Positions 8,950 to 17,836 of a stretch of 64,000 nucleotides of DNA are shown here, piece by piece (within the stretch, counting starts at the first letter, position 1; each line of letters opens with the position of its first letter). The notes under the pieces were generated by a model. That model worked only from the letters and a program-made list of their open reading frames with translations. It did no database searches and was not told the DNA's origin. A program made the translations under genes and the position numbers. Source of the stretch: Paenibacillus wulumuqiensis (GTDB lineage Bacteria > Bacillota > Bacilli > Paenibacillales > Paenibacillaceae); assembly GCF_000971965.1 (NCBI RefSeq), contig NZ_LAQP01000013.1, forward strand, positions 186,001 through 250,000. The letters run 5' to 3'.

Positions 8950-9738
8950 TTGAGCGAGCAAAAAGGAAGTCATCTTAACCACATCGAATTATGGATCCAA
9001 TGGAAAGAACATGGCGATGTAGAAGCCAAAAAAAGATTGATTGAAAATCACCTCGGCACTGTTGAATATGTCTCAAGCCGCCTTGCTATCGGTCTCCCCA
9101 AGAATGTATCCAAAGACGATCTGATGAGCAATGGAGTCATGGGATTAATCGACGCCATTGAAAAATTTGATTATAAACGCGGTCTTCAATTCGAGACGTA
9201 TGCGTCCTGGCGGGTAAGAGGCGCTATTCTGGACGGTTTGAGACAAGGAGACTGGGTCCCACGGTCTGTACGCGAGAAAGCCCGCAAAATTGAAGATGCC
9301 TACCAGCAGTTGGAGCAAAAGTATATGCGCTCTGTCTCTGATGCTGAAATCAGCAATTATCTTGACGTGAGTGAACGTGAATTCCAGACCATGCTGCAGG
9401 ATGTCGCAGTCATGACAATCACCTCGCTGGAAGATCCTATCCGGGAAGAAGAATCCGAGACGCGGATGTCCCTGATTGTGGATGAAAAAGCCAAAAATCC
9501 GGATCGCTCCGTCAATGATTTTGTACTGAAAGATTTGCTGATGAAAGGGATCGAAAAGCTTACCGAAAAAGAAAGAACGGTTGTCTCACTACTTTATTAT
9601 GAAGACCTGTCACTCAGTGAAATTGCAGAAGTTATGTCACTGTCTCCATCCCGGATCTCGCAGTTGCACTCCAAAGCAATTCTTCGTCTCCGCGGAGCAC
9701 TCGACAAACAAAGAGGTCTGTTAATGCAGGATATGTGA
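8950..9738 (+). CDS. sigD: RNA polymerase sigma factor for flagellar genes, SigD/FliA/WhiG family
   Basis: This sigma-70 family factor directs RNA polymerase to late flagellar, chemotaxis and autolysin genes. The 262 residues contain region 2 (LIENHLGTVEYVSSRLAIGLP, then GVMGLIDAIEKFDYKRGLQFETYASWRVRGAILDGLR as contiguous landmarks in the protein), region 3 (REKARKIEDAYQQLEQKY) and region 4 (LTEKERTVVSLLYYEDLSLSEIAEVM with the HTH LSPSRISQLHSKA). The TTG at 8950 is the start because AGGAGGG lies at 8935-8941 just before it. Its product would be antagonised by FlgM, whose gene is not in this window. Confidence 0.95.
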   Translation: MSEQKGSHLNHIELWIQWKEHGDVEAKKRLIENHLGTVEYVSSRLAIGLPKNVSKDDLMSNGVMGLIDAIEKFDYKRGLQFETYASWRVRGAILDGLRQGDWVPRSVREKARKIEDAYQQLEQKYMRSVSDAEISNYLDVSEREFQTMLQDVAVMTITSLEDPIREEESETRMSLIVDEKAKNPDRSVNDFVLKDLLMKGIEKLTEKERTVVSLLYYEDLSLSEIAEVMSLSPSRISQLHSKAILRLRGALDKQRGLLMQDM

Positions 9739-9770
9739 ACGCCGCTATAAGCAGGAAAGGGGAAAATGGC

Positions 9771-11177
9771 GTGACCTCTCAACTATTGCTGGATGAATAC
9801 TTGAAGCTTAGCTTTTCGAATGACAAGTCTGTAGCTTATCTGGAACTTACGAAACACGATGAACAGTTTGAATGCACTGCTGAACAACTGGAGGGATTTT
9901 TGCGTACACAGGGAGTGACCTACGGTATACGTATGGATGAATTGCAAAAAATCGCCCTTCAGCCGGAACAATATGCATCCGAAGCTATCGCAGTAGCTTT
10001 TGGTGTCAAACCGGTCAATGGAATTGATGGCAAAATTCAATACAATGTATCGCTGGACTCCAATCCAAGAAGACCACTTGAGACCGAAGATGGCAAAGTG
10101 GACTACAAAGAAATTATACGTCTCAACAATGCGATGAAAGGGCAGCTGATTGCCGAGAAGGTTGATCCGCAGCCCGGCGAGCCTGGCATTGATGTCAGTG
10201 GCGAACCAATTCCGTACAAACCCGGCAAGGAAGCACGATTCAAAATCGGTAAAAATATTGTGCTGAATCCGGAACAGACCGCGATGTATGCGGCGATTGA
10301 CGGAATGATTTCACGCACGGATAACGGCAAAATCAACGTATTTCCCGTTTATGAAGTAAATGGGGATATTGATTACCATACAGGCAATATTGATTTTGTA
10401 GGAACGGTAGTCATTCGCGGTAATGTGCTTTCCAATTTCCGGGTCAAGGCTTCGGGGGATATCCGGGTTGTAGGCGGAGTGGAAGGTGCCGAACTGGAAG
10501 CGGGCGGCTCGATCGAAATTACCGGCGGTATTATCGGCTACCATAAAGGTCTCGTTAAAGCCGCTGTAGATGTGAAGACAGGCTTTATCCAGGATGGTCA
10601 TGTGCAGGCTGGAGAATCGGTTATCGTCTCGCAGAGCATCATGCATTCTCAGGTACAGGCCGGTAACAGTATCCTCTGCAATGGACCCAAAGGTCTGATT
10701 GTAGGCGGACATTTACAGGCAGGGGAAATTATCGTAGCCCGTACGATCGGCAACACCGCGTACACGGTAACTGAACTGGAAGTAGGCGTACTGCCGGAGC
10801 TGCGCAATCGGCTTGTGAGCCTGAGAAATGAGCTCAAAACGCATATGGAAAATCTCGACAAAACCGAGAAAGCATTGACTTTGCTCGACCAGTTGGCTGC
10901 TGTTGGACAGCTCGGCCCCGATAAAATGGCGCTGCGCATCAAGCTGTCTGCAACCAAAAAGAGTCAGCTGCGTGAGCGGGACGATATCAAAGACAGTATT
11001 CTCAATATCGAGAGAACACTGGAACAATCCGTCAAAGCCAAAATCGAAGTCATTCATTCAATTTATGGCGGATCCAAGCTGGTCATCGGCCGTTATACCA
11101 AGTATATTAAAGATACGGCACAGCGCGTTCACTTCATTTTCGAAAATGGAGATATCGCAATGCTGTCCAATCATTAA
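9771..11177 (+). CDS. FapA family (DUF342) polymer-like beta-helix protein
   Basis: The 468-residue product belongs to the flagellar assembly protein A (FapA, DUF342) family, found in many flagellar loci but with no firm biochemical role. Motifs include GEPGIDVSGEPI, AAIDGMISR and a central region of short beta-helix repeats (GNVLSNFRVKASGDIRVVG, then repeats such as EAGGSIEITGGI and QAGNSILCNG), followed by a C-terminal coiled-coil segment (LRNRLVSLRNELKTHMENLD). I prefer the GTG at 9771 because AAAGGGGA at 9756-9763 is well placed for it; a GTG at 9735 that overlaps the sigD stop is possible and would add 12 residues. The family call is secure, the start is moderately so. Confidence 0.88.
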   Translation: MTSQLLLDEYLKLSFSNDKSVAYLELTKHDEQFECTAEQLEGFLRTQGVTYGIRMDELQKIALQPEQYASEAIAVAFGVKPVNGIDGKIQYNVSLDSNPRRPLETEDGKVDYKEIIRLNNAMKGQLIAEKVDPQPGEPGIDVSGEPIPYKPGKEARFKIGKNIVLNPEQTAMYAAIDGMISRTDNGKINVFPVYEVNGDIDYHTGNIDFVGTVVIRGNVLSNFRVKASGDIRVVGGVEGAELEAGGSIEITGGIIGYHKGLVKAAVDVKTGFIQDGHVQAGESVIVSQSIMHSQVQAGNSILCNGPKGLIVGGHLQAGEIIVARTIGNTAYTVTELEVGVLPELRNRLVSLRNELKTHMENLDKTEKALTLLDQLAAVGQLGPDKMALRIKLSATKKSQLRERDDIKDSILNIERTLEQSVKAKIEVIHSIYGGSKLVIGRYTKYIKDTAQRVHFIFENGDIAMLSNH

Positions 11178-11203
11178 TTAAATTGTGAGGGCAGGTGTTC
11201 GTC

Positions 11204-11512
11204 ATGGGAATGAGAGCTGTGGAATTGCAAATTGCGGTACCTCGTACCAGCGATGCAGGGAAGATTCAACAGGAGCATCTTATACGTCCGGCGCTGGATC
11301 AGGCAATGCTCGCTGATCAGCTGAATGAGCAGGCAGACCGTATGCGTACCAAAAGTGATGGAGTCAAGGAATCTTCCTCCGCTTCCATCCATGACGGCCA
11401 TCCCGGTGAGCAGCACGCTTCCGGCAGGCAGCATGAGCAGGAAGAAGCTATCCAGGAACCTACTCCTGCCGAACATCCATACAAAGGCAAACATATCGAC
11501 CTGTCCTTCTAA
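11204..11512 (+). CDS. Small conserved protein of Firmicute flagellar loci, unknown function
   Basis: The 102-residue product starts MGMRAVELQIAVPRTSDAGK and ends GKHIDLSF. From memory, short proteins with a DLQ.x.(I/V)PR..e..K.Q-type start and an IDL-type end recur downstream of sigD-region genes in Firmicutes, but I know of no assigned function. The middle (about 45-85) is polar and low in complexity, with several His, Glu and Gln, and is probably disordered. There is no signal peptide and no membrane helix. The ATG at 11204 has GCAGG about eight bases upstream; an in-frame GTG at 11195 would sit on the binding site. A nested hairpin overlaps the 3' end and stop codon. Confidence 0.72.
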   Translation: MGMRAVELQIAVPRTSDAGKIQQEHLIRPALDQAMLADQLNEQADRMRTKSDGVKESSSASIHDGHPGEQHASGRQHEQEEAIQEPTPAEHPYKGKHIDLSF

Positions 11513-11530
11513 AGACAGGTTTTGTTTGCC
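11486..11530 (+). terminator. Nested hairpin with T-rich tail overlapping the end of the 102-residue gene
   Basis: Two nested perfect arms are visible: GGCAAAC with GTTTGCC on the outside, and ACCTGTC (11499-11505) with GACAGGT (11514-11520) inside. The inner stem is followed by TTTTGTTTG. The stop codon TAA lies in the loop of the inner stem. It may work as a partial intrinsic terminator, reducing transcription into the DUF6115 gene; translation to the stop would interfere with folding of the 5' arms. Confidence 0.5.
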
Positions 11531-11562
11531 ATTCGACGACATAATTATTAGGGTGAGTAAAT

Positions 11563-12189
11563 ATGGGCGAACTTCCGCCATGGGTATATATTGTTCTTTT
11601 GGGAGCGATCGCTGTAGTCTACGGCATCATGCTTCCCCGAAAAAATAATGCCAAAGCAGCCGATCCCGCCGTATCCGCTACAGTGGAAAAGGTTGAGGAT
11701 ACGCTGGAGCATTACATGACCGAGATTGAAAAGGAAAACGAGGAAATTATTGATCTGGTATCCCAGATCAAACAGGAATCCACAGCCAAGCAGCTGGCCC
11801 TGCAGGAGCAGGTAAGCGAGATGAGGCAGCGTCTGATGGAACTGGAGCAAAAAGCTTCTGCTACCCCTGTACAGCCTGTCTATCAGCAGATCCCCGTAGT
11901 ACCGGTACCAATAGAAGTCCCGGCTGCATCTGTCGATATGAGAGGGTTTAATCAGCAGGGAGAAGCCTTGCGCCAGTCAGCAGCCCGTATGATGGAGGAA
12001 CAGTCCGACACGGCTCCGGTGACAATTGTCGAAGAGACACCTTCCGAAAAGATCCAGGACCGTTATCCGGAGCTGTTCAAGCTGCATGAGAGCGGCAAGT
12101 CCGTGGACACGATTGCCAAAACGGTCGGTTTGCAGCGCGGTGAAGTACTGCTCATTCTGCAGCTGGCCAAACAGGAGGAACAATCGTGA
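11563..12189 (+). CDS. DUF6115 / SwrB-like membrane-anchored coiled-coil protein
   Basis: The 208-residue product has an N-terminal membrane helix (about residues 6-22, VYIVLLGAIAVVYGIML), a coiled-coil region rich in Glu and Lys (about 45-100), a variable linker, and a C-terminal helix-turn-helix-like segment (YPELFKLHESGKSVDTIAK then GLQRGEVLLILQLAK). This layout matches the DUF6115 family and B. subtilis SwrB, which is encoded after sigD and promotes flagellar type III export and hook-basal-body completion. Sequence identity to SwrB cannot be measured here, so SwrB function is inferred from layout and position. AGGGTGAG precedes the ATG. The stop overlaps the start of the next gene by four bases. 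Confidence 0.78.
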   Translation: MGELPPWVYIVLLGAIAVVYGIMLPRKNNAKAADPAVSATVEKVEDTLEHYMTEIEKENEEIIDLVSQIKQESTAKQLALQEQVSEMRQRLMELEQKASATPVQPVYQQIPVVPVPIEVPAASVDMRGFNQQGEALRQSAARMMEEQSDTAPVTIVEETPSEKIQDRYPELFKLHESGKSVDTIAKTVGLQRGEVLLILQLAKQEEQS

Positions 12190-12812
12190 TCAAAAATCGT
12201 TCTTTGATTATTGGAATAGGAATAGGGATGATCGTAGGAGCCATTTTGCTGCAGCTTGTGAATATCGGCAAAGGCCAGACGATGATGGATGGAACACAGC
12301 TGACCCCGGAGCAGTTGCAGGAGGCTGCACAAGCCCAGAATATGCAGGTGTTCAGCTCGGATCAAAAAGTATATACGGCTGAACAGTGGAAGCAGCTGCA
12401 GGCAGAAGAGGCAGCTAAAAAGGAAGAAGCGCAAAACGGCAGCAAGGCAGCATCCACTACCAAAGAGCCAAAAGCGCCAACCAGCCCGCAGCAGCCAAAG
12501 GCGTCGTCCAACGAGACCACCAGCCAGCCCAAGCAGCCGGCGAGCAGTAAGAACAGCCAGACACAGCAATCCAAAGCTCCATCCTCTCCAGAGTCACCCG
12601 ATGTAAGCTTTACAATTAATCCTGGTGAAAATCTGGATGATGTTGCTTTTTCCCTCAAAAAGGAAGGGCTGATCAGCAGCCAAAATGAATTCATCAACAA
12701 AGCTTCAGAACGCAAGGCCAACACCAAGCTCCAGATCGGTACTTTCAAGATTGGAACCAAACAGGATTACGATGATATCATCAGCGTGATTACCGGACAG
12801 CCATCTTCATGA
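12186..12812 (+). CDS. Membrane-anchored protein with a C-terminal MltG-like (LysM-like) module
   Basis: The 208-residue product starts with GTG inside the previous stop (AGGAGG at 12173-12178), has one N-terminal membrane helix (about residues 7-24, LIIGIGIGMIVGAILLQLV), an Ala/Gln/Lys/Ser-rich linker (about 70-135) and a C-terminal module of about 65 residues (FTINPGENLDDVAFSLKKEG ... LQIGTFKIG). That module resembles the small LysM-like domain that precedes the catalytic domain in MltG/YceG endolytic transglycosylases, but the catalytic domain is absent. It could bind cell-wall glycan near the flagellar or division machinery, which is inference. It is the last gene before the rpsB promoter. 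Confidence 0.72.
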   Translation: MIKNRSLIIGIGIGMIVGAILLQLVNIGKGQTMMDGTQLTPEQLQEAAQAQNMQVFSSDQKVYTAEQWKQLQAEEAAKKEEAQNGSKAASTTKEPKAPTSPQQPKASSNETTSQPKQPASSKNSQTQQSKAPSSPESPDVSFTINPGENLDDVAFSLKKEGLISSQNEFINKASERKANTKLQIGTFKIGTKQDYDDIISVITGQPSS

Positions 12813-12880
12813 TACACTGCGAAAAGCGGCGTGAAGGTGGCTGTTTTTCTGCCCAAAATCAAACGTATTAAGATTGGGTA

Positions 12881-12910
12881 TTGCACATTATATTAGCGTT
12901 ATGGTATATT
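12881..12910 (+). promoter_or_regulatory. Promoter for rpsB
   Basis: TTGCAC (12881-12886) and TATATT (12905-12910) are separated by 18 bases, a good sigma-A type match. It lies 125 bases before the rpsB ATG and after the stop of the flagellar-tail genes, so it gives ribosomal protein S2 its own transcription. Confidence 0.65.
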
Positions 12911-13034
12911 AATTGGTGGTGTTAAAACACACGCTTTCTGATTTCAGGCAAAGGTGCTTTTCATTGAAAAGTCTTGCCGAAAGTGGACGAGAGCGGAGGC
13001 ACACAAAAAACCAAATCTTAGGAGGAACACACAA
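12911..13034 (+). promoter_or_regulatory. Structured 5' leader of rpsB
   Basis: The region between the promoter and the rpsB start holds a compound hairpin: GGCAA (12947-12951) pairs with TTGCC (12974-12978), enclosing CTTTTC paired with GAAAAG around a three-base loop. A purine-rich single strand with GAGCGGAGG follows, then the AGGAGG binding site. There is no T-run, so any control would act on translation. Autoregulation by S2 is an inference from its position before a ribosomal protein gene; I do not recognise it as a known family. Confidence 0.4.
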
Positions 13035-13733
13035 ATGGCAGTTATTTCCATGAAACAGCTTTTGGAAGCTGGCGTACATTTCGGACACCAGACTCGTCGC
13101 TGGAACCCAAAAATGGATCGTTACATCTTTACAGAAAGAAACGGAATTTACATCATCGACCTGCAAAAAACAGTTAAAAAAGTCGATGAAGCTTACAACT
13201 TCGTAAAATCCGTAGCAGCTGACGGCGGTACTGTACTGTTCGTTGGTACTAAAAAGCAAGCTCAAGATTCCGTTAAGGAAGAAGCTGAGCGCGCAGGTCA
13301 ATTCTACATCAACCAACGTTGGTTGGGTGGTACACTGACTAACTTCGAAACGATCCAAAAACGTATCAACCGTCTGAAAGAACTGGAAAAATGGGAAGAA
13401 GACGGTACTTTCGAAGTACTCCCTAAAAAAGAAGTAATCTTGCTTCGTAAAGAGAAAGATCGTCTGGAGAAATTCTTGGGCGGTATCAAAAACATGAGAG
13501 GCCTGCCTAGCGCCCTGTTCATCATCGATCCTCGTAAAGAGCGTATTGCTGTTGCAGAAGCTCGCAAACTGGGTATCCCAATCGTAGGTATCGTTGATAC
13601 TAACTGTGATCCGGACGAAATCGACTATGTAATTCCAGGTAACGATGACGCGATTCGCGCGGTTAAATTGCTGACTGGAAAAATGGCTGATGCGGTTATC
13701 GAAGCTAACCAAGGCGAGCAAACTACTGCATAA
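13035..13733 (+). CDS. rpsB: 30S ribosomal protein S2
   Basis: S2 is a late-assembling protein of the small subunit that contacts S1 or the platform of the 30S head. The 232-residue product shows the diagnostic [19 protein letters not shown] near the start, [27 protein letters not shown], and the C-terminal [14 protein letters not shown] and [14 protein letters not shown]. The start is the ATG at 13035, directly behind TAGGAGGA at 13019-13025; open reading frame upstream of it is leader. Full length and intact. Confidence 0.98.
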   Translation: MAVISMKQLLEAGVHFGHQTRRWNPKMDRYIFTERNGIYIIDLQKTVKKVDEAYNFVKSVAADGGTVLFVGTKKQAQDSVKEEAERAGQFYINQRWLGGTLTNFETIQKRINRLKELEKWEEDGTFEVLPKKEVILLRKEKDRLEKFLGGIKNMRGLPSALFIIDPRKERIAVAEARKLGIPIVGIVDTNCDPDEIDYVIPGNDDAIRAVKLLTGKMADAVIEANQGEQTTA

Positions 13734-13778
13734 TTAGCTGATCACGCATTAACATGGCAATGAAGATTGCGTAAAAAT

Positions 13779-13823
13779 AAAAGGGTGGTTGGTAGGTGTA
13801 TAGCCTTTCACTGCCCTTTTTTT
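13779..13823 (+). terminator. Intrinsic terminator between rpsB and tsf
   Basis: AAGGGTGG (13781-13788) can pair, with G-T wobbles, to ACTGCCCTT, followed by a run of seven T. This would end or reduce transcription after rpsB. A possible weak promoter (TTGCAA at 13839) lies downstream, and tsf has a leader of over 100 bases, so tsf may be partly transcribed on its own. Confidence 0.6.
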
Positions 13824-13986
13824 AAGATATCAGAGGAATTGCAAATTTAATTTCCTGATAAAATATGGTAAGCTTCTACTGGGTGTATCCCGGTAAAGGA
13901 TACCAGGGTGAAAAACGATCGACAGCCCCGGCTGTGCAGGTCGGATGGATGTTACTTAAATACTCAATTATATGGAGGTCACAATA

Positions 13987-14637
13987 ATGGCAGTTAGTGC
14001 AAGCGCAGTAAAAGAGCTTCGTGAAAAAACAGGCGCAGGTATGCTGGATTGTAAGAAAGCACTGGAAGAAACAGGCGGCGACATCGCAAAAGCGGTAGAC
14101 GTACTTCGTGAAAAAGGTCTGTCTGCAGCAGCAAACAAAGCTGGCCGTGCAGCAACTGAAGGTACTGTTGAATCTTACATCCACGCTGGCGGACGTATCG
14201 GCGTACTGGTTGAAATCAACTGCGAAACTGACTTCGTAGGTAAAACTGATCAATTCAAATCTTTCGCTCGCGACATCGCTATGCAAATCGCAGCAGCTAA
14301 CCCGCTGTATGTTCGTCGTGAAGAAGTTCCGGCTGAAGCGATCGAGAAAGAAAAAGAAATCCTGAAAGCACAAGCTCTGAACGAAGGCAAGCCTGAGAAA
14401 ATCGTTGAAAAAATGGTTGAAGGCCGCATTAACAAGTACTATGAAGAGTACTGCCTGCTGGAGCAATCTTTCGTTAAAGATCCAGACAAAACAATCAGCC
14501 AACTGCTGAACGAAAAAATCAGCACAATCGGTGAAAACATCTCTATCCGTCGTTTTGCCCGCTTCGAACTGGGTGAAGGCCTGGAGAAAAAAGAAGACAA
14601 CTTTGTTGAAGAAGTTATGGCACAGGTTAACCGCTAA
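13987..14637 (+). CDS. tsf: Translation elongation factor Ts (short form)
   Basis: EF-Ts exchanges GDP for GTP on EF-Tu. The product has 216 residues and the conserved N-terminal UBA-like part ([21 protein letters not shown]), [19 protein letters not shown] and the C-terminal [19 protein letters not shown]. subtilis EF-Ts is near 290 residues, so this form lacks part of the core, as in other short EF-Ts proteins such as that of Thermus. The ATG at 13987 follows TGGAGG; an in-frame ATG 15 bases upstream overlaps the binding site. Sequence is otherwise uninterrupted, so I read the length as natural and not as a truncation. Confidence 0.97.
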   Translation: MAVSASAVKELREKTGAGMLDCKKALEETGGDIAKAVDVLREKGLSAAANKAGRAATEGTVESYIHAGGRIGVLVEINCETDFVGKTDQFKSFARDIAMQIAAANPLYVRREEVPAEAIEKEKEILKAQALNEGKPEKIVEKMVEGRINKYYEEYCLLEQSFVKDPDKTISQLLNEKISTIGENISIRRFARFELGEGLEKKEDNFVEEVMAQVNR

Positions 14638-14688
14638 TCCGATTCATTTCGGGTGGCATCACCGAAAAACGATTCAGTTATAACAAAC

Positions 14689-14722
14689 AAGGAGGGGACA
14701 CAGACTGTGTTCCTTCTTTTGT
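14689..14722 (+). terminator. Intrinsic terminator after tsf
   Basis: A stem of about 14 base pairs (AAGGAGGGGACACA with TGTGTTCCTTCTT, including G-T wobbles) with a GAC loop is followed by TTTTG. It separates the tsf message from pyrH, and the 5' arm contains a Shine-Dalgarno-like string that does not precede any gene. Confidence 0.7.
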
Positions 14723-14810
14723 AAGATCGTTTAATTACGGAAGCCTGTAAGTGGAACCGGAACAGAGTAAAAGACATCAAAATAGCCGGTTATACCGCTA
14801 TCAGAACTAA

Positions 14811-15562
<752 letters not shown>

Positions 15563-15563
<1 letters not shown>

Positions 15564-16117
15564 TGCCTCAATCGGTTAAAAAAAGTGCAGAAGATCGTAT
15601 GCAAAAAGCGATTCAAGCTCTGAGCCGTGACCTGGCTACACTGCGCGCCGGACGCGCAACGCCATCCATTCTGGATCGTGTGCAGGTAGAATATTATGGC
15701 TCCATGACGCCTCTGAATCAGTTGGCCAACATTAGTACACCGGATTCCCGCACGCTGCTCATTCAGCCTTGGGACAAATCTTCTTTGTCAGACATTGAAC
15801 GTGCAATCATGAAATCGGATCTTGGATTGACTCCGGCCAACGATGGCAACATCATTCGCCTGTCGATTCCACAGCTGACTGAAGAACGCCGTTCAGAACT
15901 GGTAAAGCTGACCAAAAAGTTTGGTGAAGAGTCCAAAGTTGCCATTCGTAACATTCGCCGTGATGCGAATGATGATATCAAAAAGCTGGAAAAAACCGAT
16001 ATCTCTGAAGATGAATCCCGTGGTCATCAGGAAGATGTACAAAAACTGACAGACCGCTTCATCAAGGAAGTCGACAACGTACTGGCTGCGAAAGAAAAAG
16101 AGATTATGGAAGTGTAA
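15563..16117 (+). CDS. frr: Ribosome recycling factor
   Basis: RRF works with EF-G to split post-termination ribosomes. The 184-residue product is the standard length and includes [53 protein letters not shown] and the C-terminal helix-bundle segment [15 protein letters not shown]. The ATG shares one base with the pyrH stop, so translation is probably coupled. It is followed by a terminator. Confidence 0.98.
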
Positions 16118-16159
16118 GAGACTGGCGACCCCTCCGAAATGGTGGGGTTTGTCTCTTTT
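16117..16159 (+). terminator. Intrinsic terminator after frr
   Basis: AGAGAC pairs with GTCTCT on the outside and ACCCC with GGGGT on the inside, separated by a small internal loop, followed by TTTTC. The hairpin starts at the frr stop codon and ends about 25 bases before the uppS start, so uppS-cdsA-dxr depend on read-through or on a promoter I cannot see. Confidence 0.6.
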
Positions 16160-16183
16160 CACTACTGGCATGGAGGAAAAGTG

Positions 16184-16948
16184 ATGTTCAAGCGTGTTCG
16201 CTCGTGGTGGGAAAAAGAAGAGCAACAAAGTTCCGGCGAACTTTCGCAGGAGAATATTCCACAGCATATTGCCATTATTATGGATGGAAATGGACGCTGG
16301 GCGAAAAGTTTGGGCATGCCGCGCGTTATCGGGCACCAAAACGGAATGAAAGCTGTAAAGCGTGCCACCATTGCTGCAGATGAACTTGGAGTCAAATATT
16401 TGACCATGTATGCTTTCTCGACAGAGAACTGGAAAAGACCCAGAGAAGAAGTGGATTTTCTAATGAAGCTTCCGGGGGAATTTGTAGCTACAGAGCTCGA
16501 AGAACTGGTTGAGAAAAATGTACAGGTCCGATTAATGGGAGATAAGAGTGTACTGCCTTCCTTTACACTGGAACCGCTGGAAAAAGCAATCCGTGATACT
16601 CAGCACAATACAGGGCTGGTATTAACATTTGCCATGAACTATGGCAGCCGGGTTGAAATCACGGAAGGTGTAAAAAAAATGGTGGAAGCTGTCCAAAACG
16701 GTGTGATGTCTGTGGAGGATATCAATCCCGATACATTCGGTACCGTGCTGCAATCGTCAGATCTGCCCGATCCTGATCTGCTGATCCGTACCAGTGGAGA
16801 ACTTCGGCTGAGCAATTTTATGCTCTGGCAGCTGGCTTACAGTGAATTGTGGTTTACACCGATTTACTGGCCGGAATTTGGCAAAGAACATATGATTGAA
16901 GCAGTAGCAGAATATCAGCGCAGAATACGGAGGTATGGCGGTCTCTAG
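16184..16948 (+). CDS. uppS: Undecaprenyl diphosphate synthase (isoprenyl transferase)
   Basis: UppS condenses eight isopentenyl diphosphates onto farnesyl diphosphate to make the C55 carrier lipid of peptidoglycan and teichoic acid synthesis. The 254-residue product has the cis-prenyltransferase signature HIAIIMDGNGRWAKSLG with catalytic Asp34, then GHQNGMKAVK, YAFSTENWKRP and the C-terminal PDPDLLIRTSGELRLSNFML. The start ATG at 16184 is seven bases after GGAGG; an in-frame GTG directly before it is possible. It forms a compact block with cdsA and dxr. Confidence 0.97.
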   Translation: MFKRVRSWWEKEEQQSSGELSQENIPQHIAIIMDGNGRWAKSLGMPRVIGHQNGMKAVKRATIAADELGVKYLTMYAFSTENWKRPREEVDFLMKLPGEFVATELEELVEKNVQVRLMGDKSVLPSFTLEPLEKAIRDTQHNTGLVLTFAMNYGSRVEITEGVKKMVEAVQNGVMSVEDINPDTFGTVLQSSDLPDPDLLIRTSGELRLSNFMLWQLAYSELWFTPIYWPEFGKEHMIEAVAEYQRRIRRYGGL

Positions 16949-16995
16949 GTTGTACCGGCGAACGCTCTGTACGTTGTTCGGATGGAGGATGGATT

Positions 16996-17796
16996 GTGAA
17001 AGAGCGGATAATCACTGGTATCATAGCTGCAGCGGTTTATGTTAGCTTTTGCCTGCTTGGTGGCTACGCATATCAGGGCTTGATACTGGCAATGGCTCTA
17101 ATTGGATATTATGAATTTGTAACCATGACAAAGGCGGCTCCATTCGGAGCACCGGCGGTGATCGGCTACATTAGTGTCGCGTATATGCTCTTTCCCTGGA
17201 CACTAATGAATCTGACACCGCCATTGTCCGTTGATCACAGTCTATGGATCGCAATGCTGTTGTTGCTGTCCATTACTGTTATATCCAAGAATCGTCTGGA
17301 TATTAAACAAATGGCACTTCTGTTCATTGGAGCCTTTTATATAGGTGCAGGTTTTGCTTATATTGCATATACACGTCAGGCACCGGATGGCCATGGCTTA
17401 TATTGGACATTTATGCTGCTGGCGTCCATCTGGGCGAGCGATATTGGCGCATATTTTACAGGGAAAGCGCTGGGCAAACGCAAGCTCTGGCCTTCGATCA
17501 GTCCGAACAAGACCATTGAAGGCGCAGTTGGCGGTATATTTTTTGCGATTGTGGTGGCCGTCGTCTTTTCGGTAATGTCACCGATGCTGTGCCCGCTGTG
17601 GACTGCCATTCTGATCGGTGTAGCCGCATCCATCATCGGACAGATGGGCGATCTGATTCAATCCGCATACAAGCGTATTTACGGGATCAAGGATTCCGGG
17701 AAAATACTGCCTGGGCACGGAGGGATTCTGGATCGATGCGACAGCTGGCTGATGGTCTTTCCTTTTGTGCATATTTTAATGTTAATGCCTTATTGA
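16996..17796 (+). CDS. cdsA: Phosphatidate cytidylyltransferase (CDP-diacylglycerol synthase)
   Basis: CdsA makes CDP-diacylglycerol from phosphatidate and CTP, the branch point of phospholipid synthesis; pgsA later in this window uses its product. The 266-residue protein is very hydrophobic, with seven or eight predicted membrane helices, and carries the family signature near the C-terminus: [20 protein letters not shown] followed by GILDRCDS. The GTG at 16996 is used because GGAGG at 16984-16988 is seven bases upstream. Confidence 0.96.
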   Translation: MKERIITGIIAAAVYVSFCLLGGYAYQGLILAMALIGYYEFVTMTKAAPFGAPAVIGYISVAYMLFPWTLMNLTPPLSVDHSLWIAMLLLLSITVISKNRLDIKQMALLFIGAFYIGAGFAYIAYTRQAPDGHGLYWTFMLLASIWASDIGAYFTGKALGKRKLWPSISPNKTIEGAVGGIFFAIVVAVVFSVMSPMLCPLWTAILIGVAASIIGQMGDLIQSAYKRIYGIKDSGKILPGHGGILDRCDSWLMVFPFVHILMLMPY

Positions 17797-17836
17797 TAGT
17801 AACAATATAGTAAATGAAGAGCAGACGGAGGACGCA

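Noticed and set aside
13839-13869. Promoter for tsf
   Set aside because: TTGCAA is followed by A/T-rich sequence, but no -10 element has acceptable spacing; it is only mentioned with the terminator.
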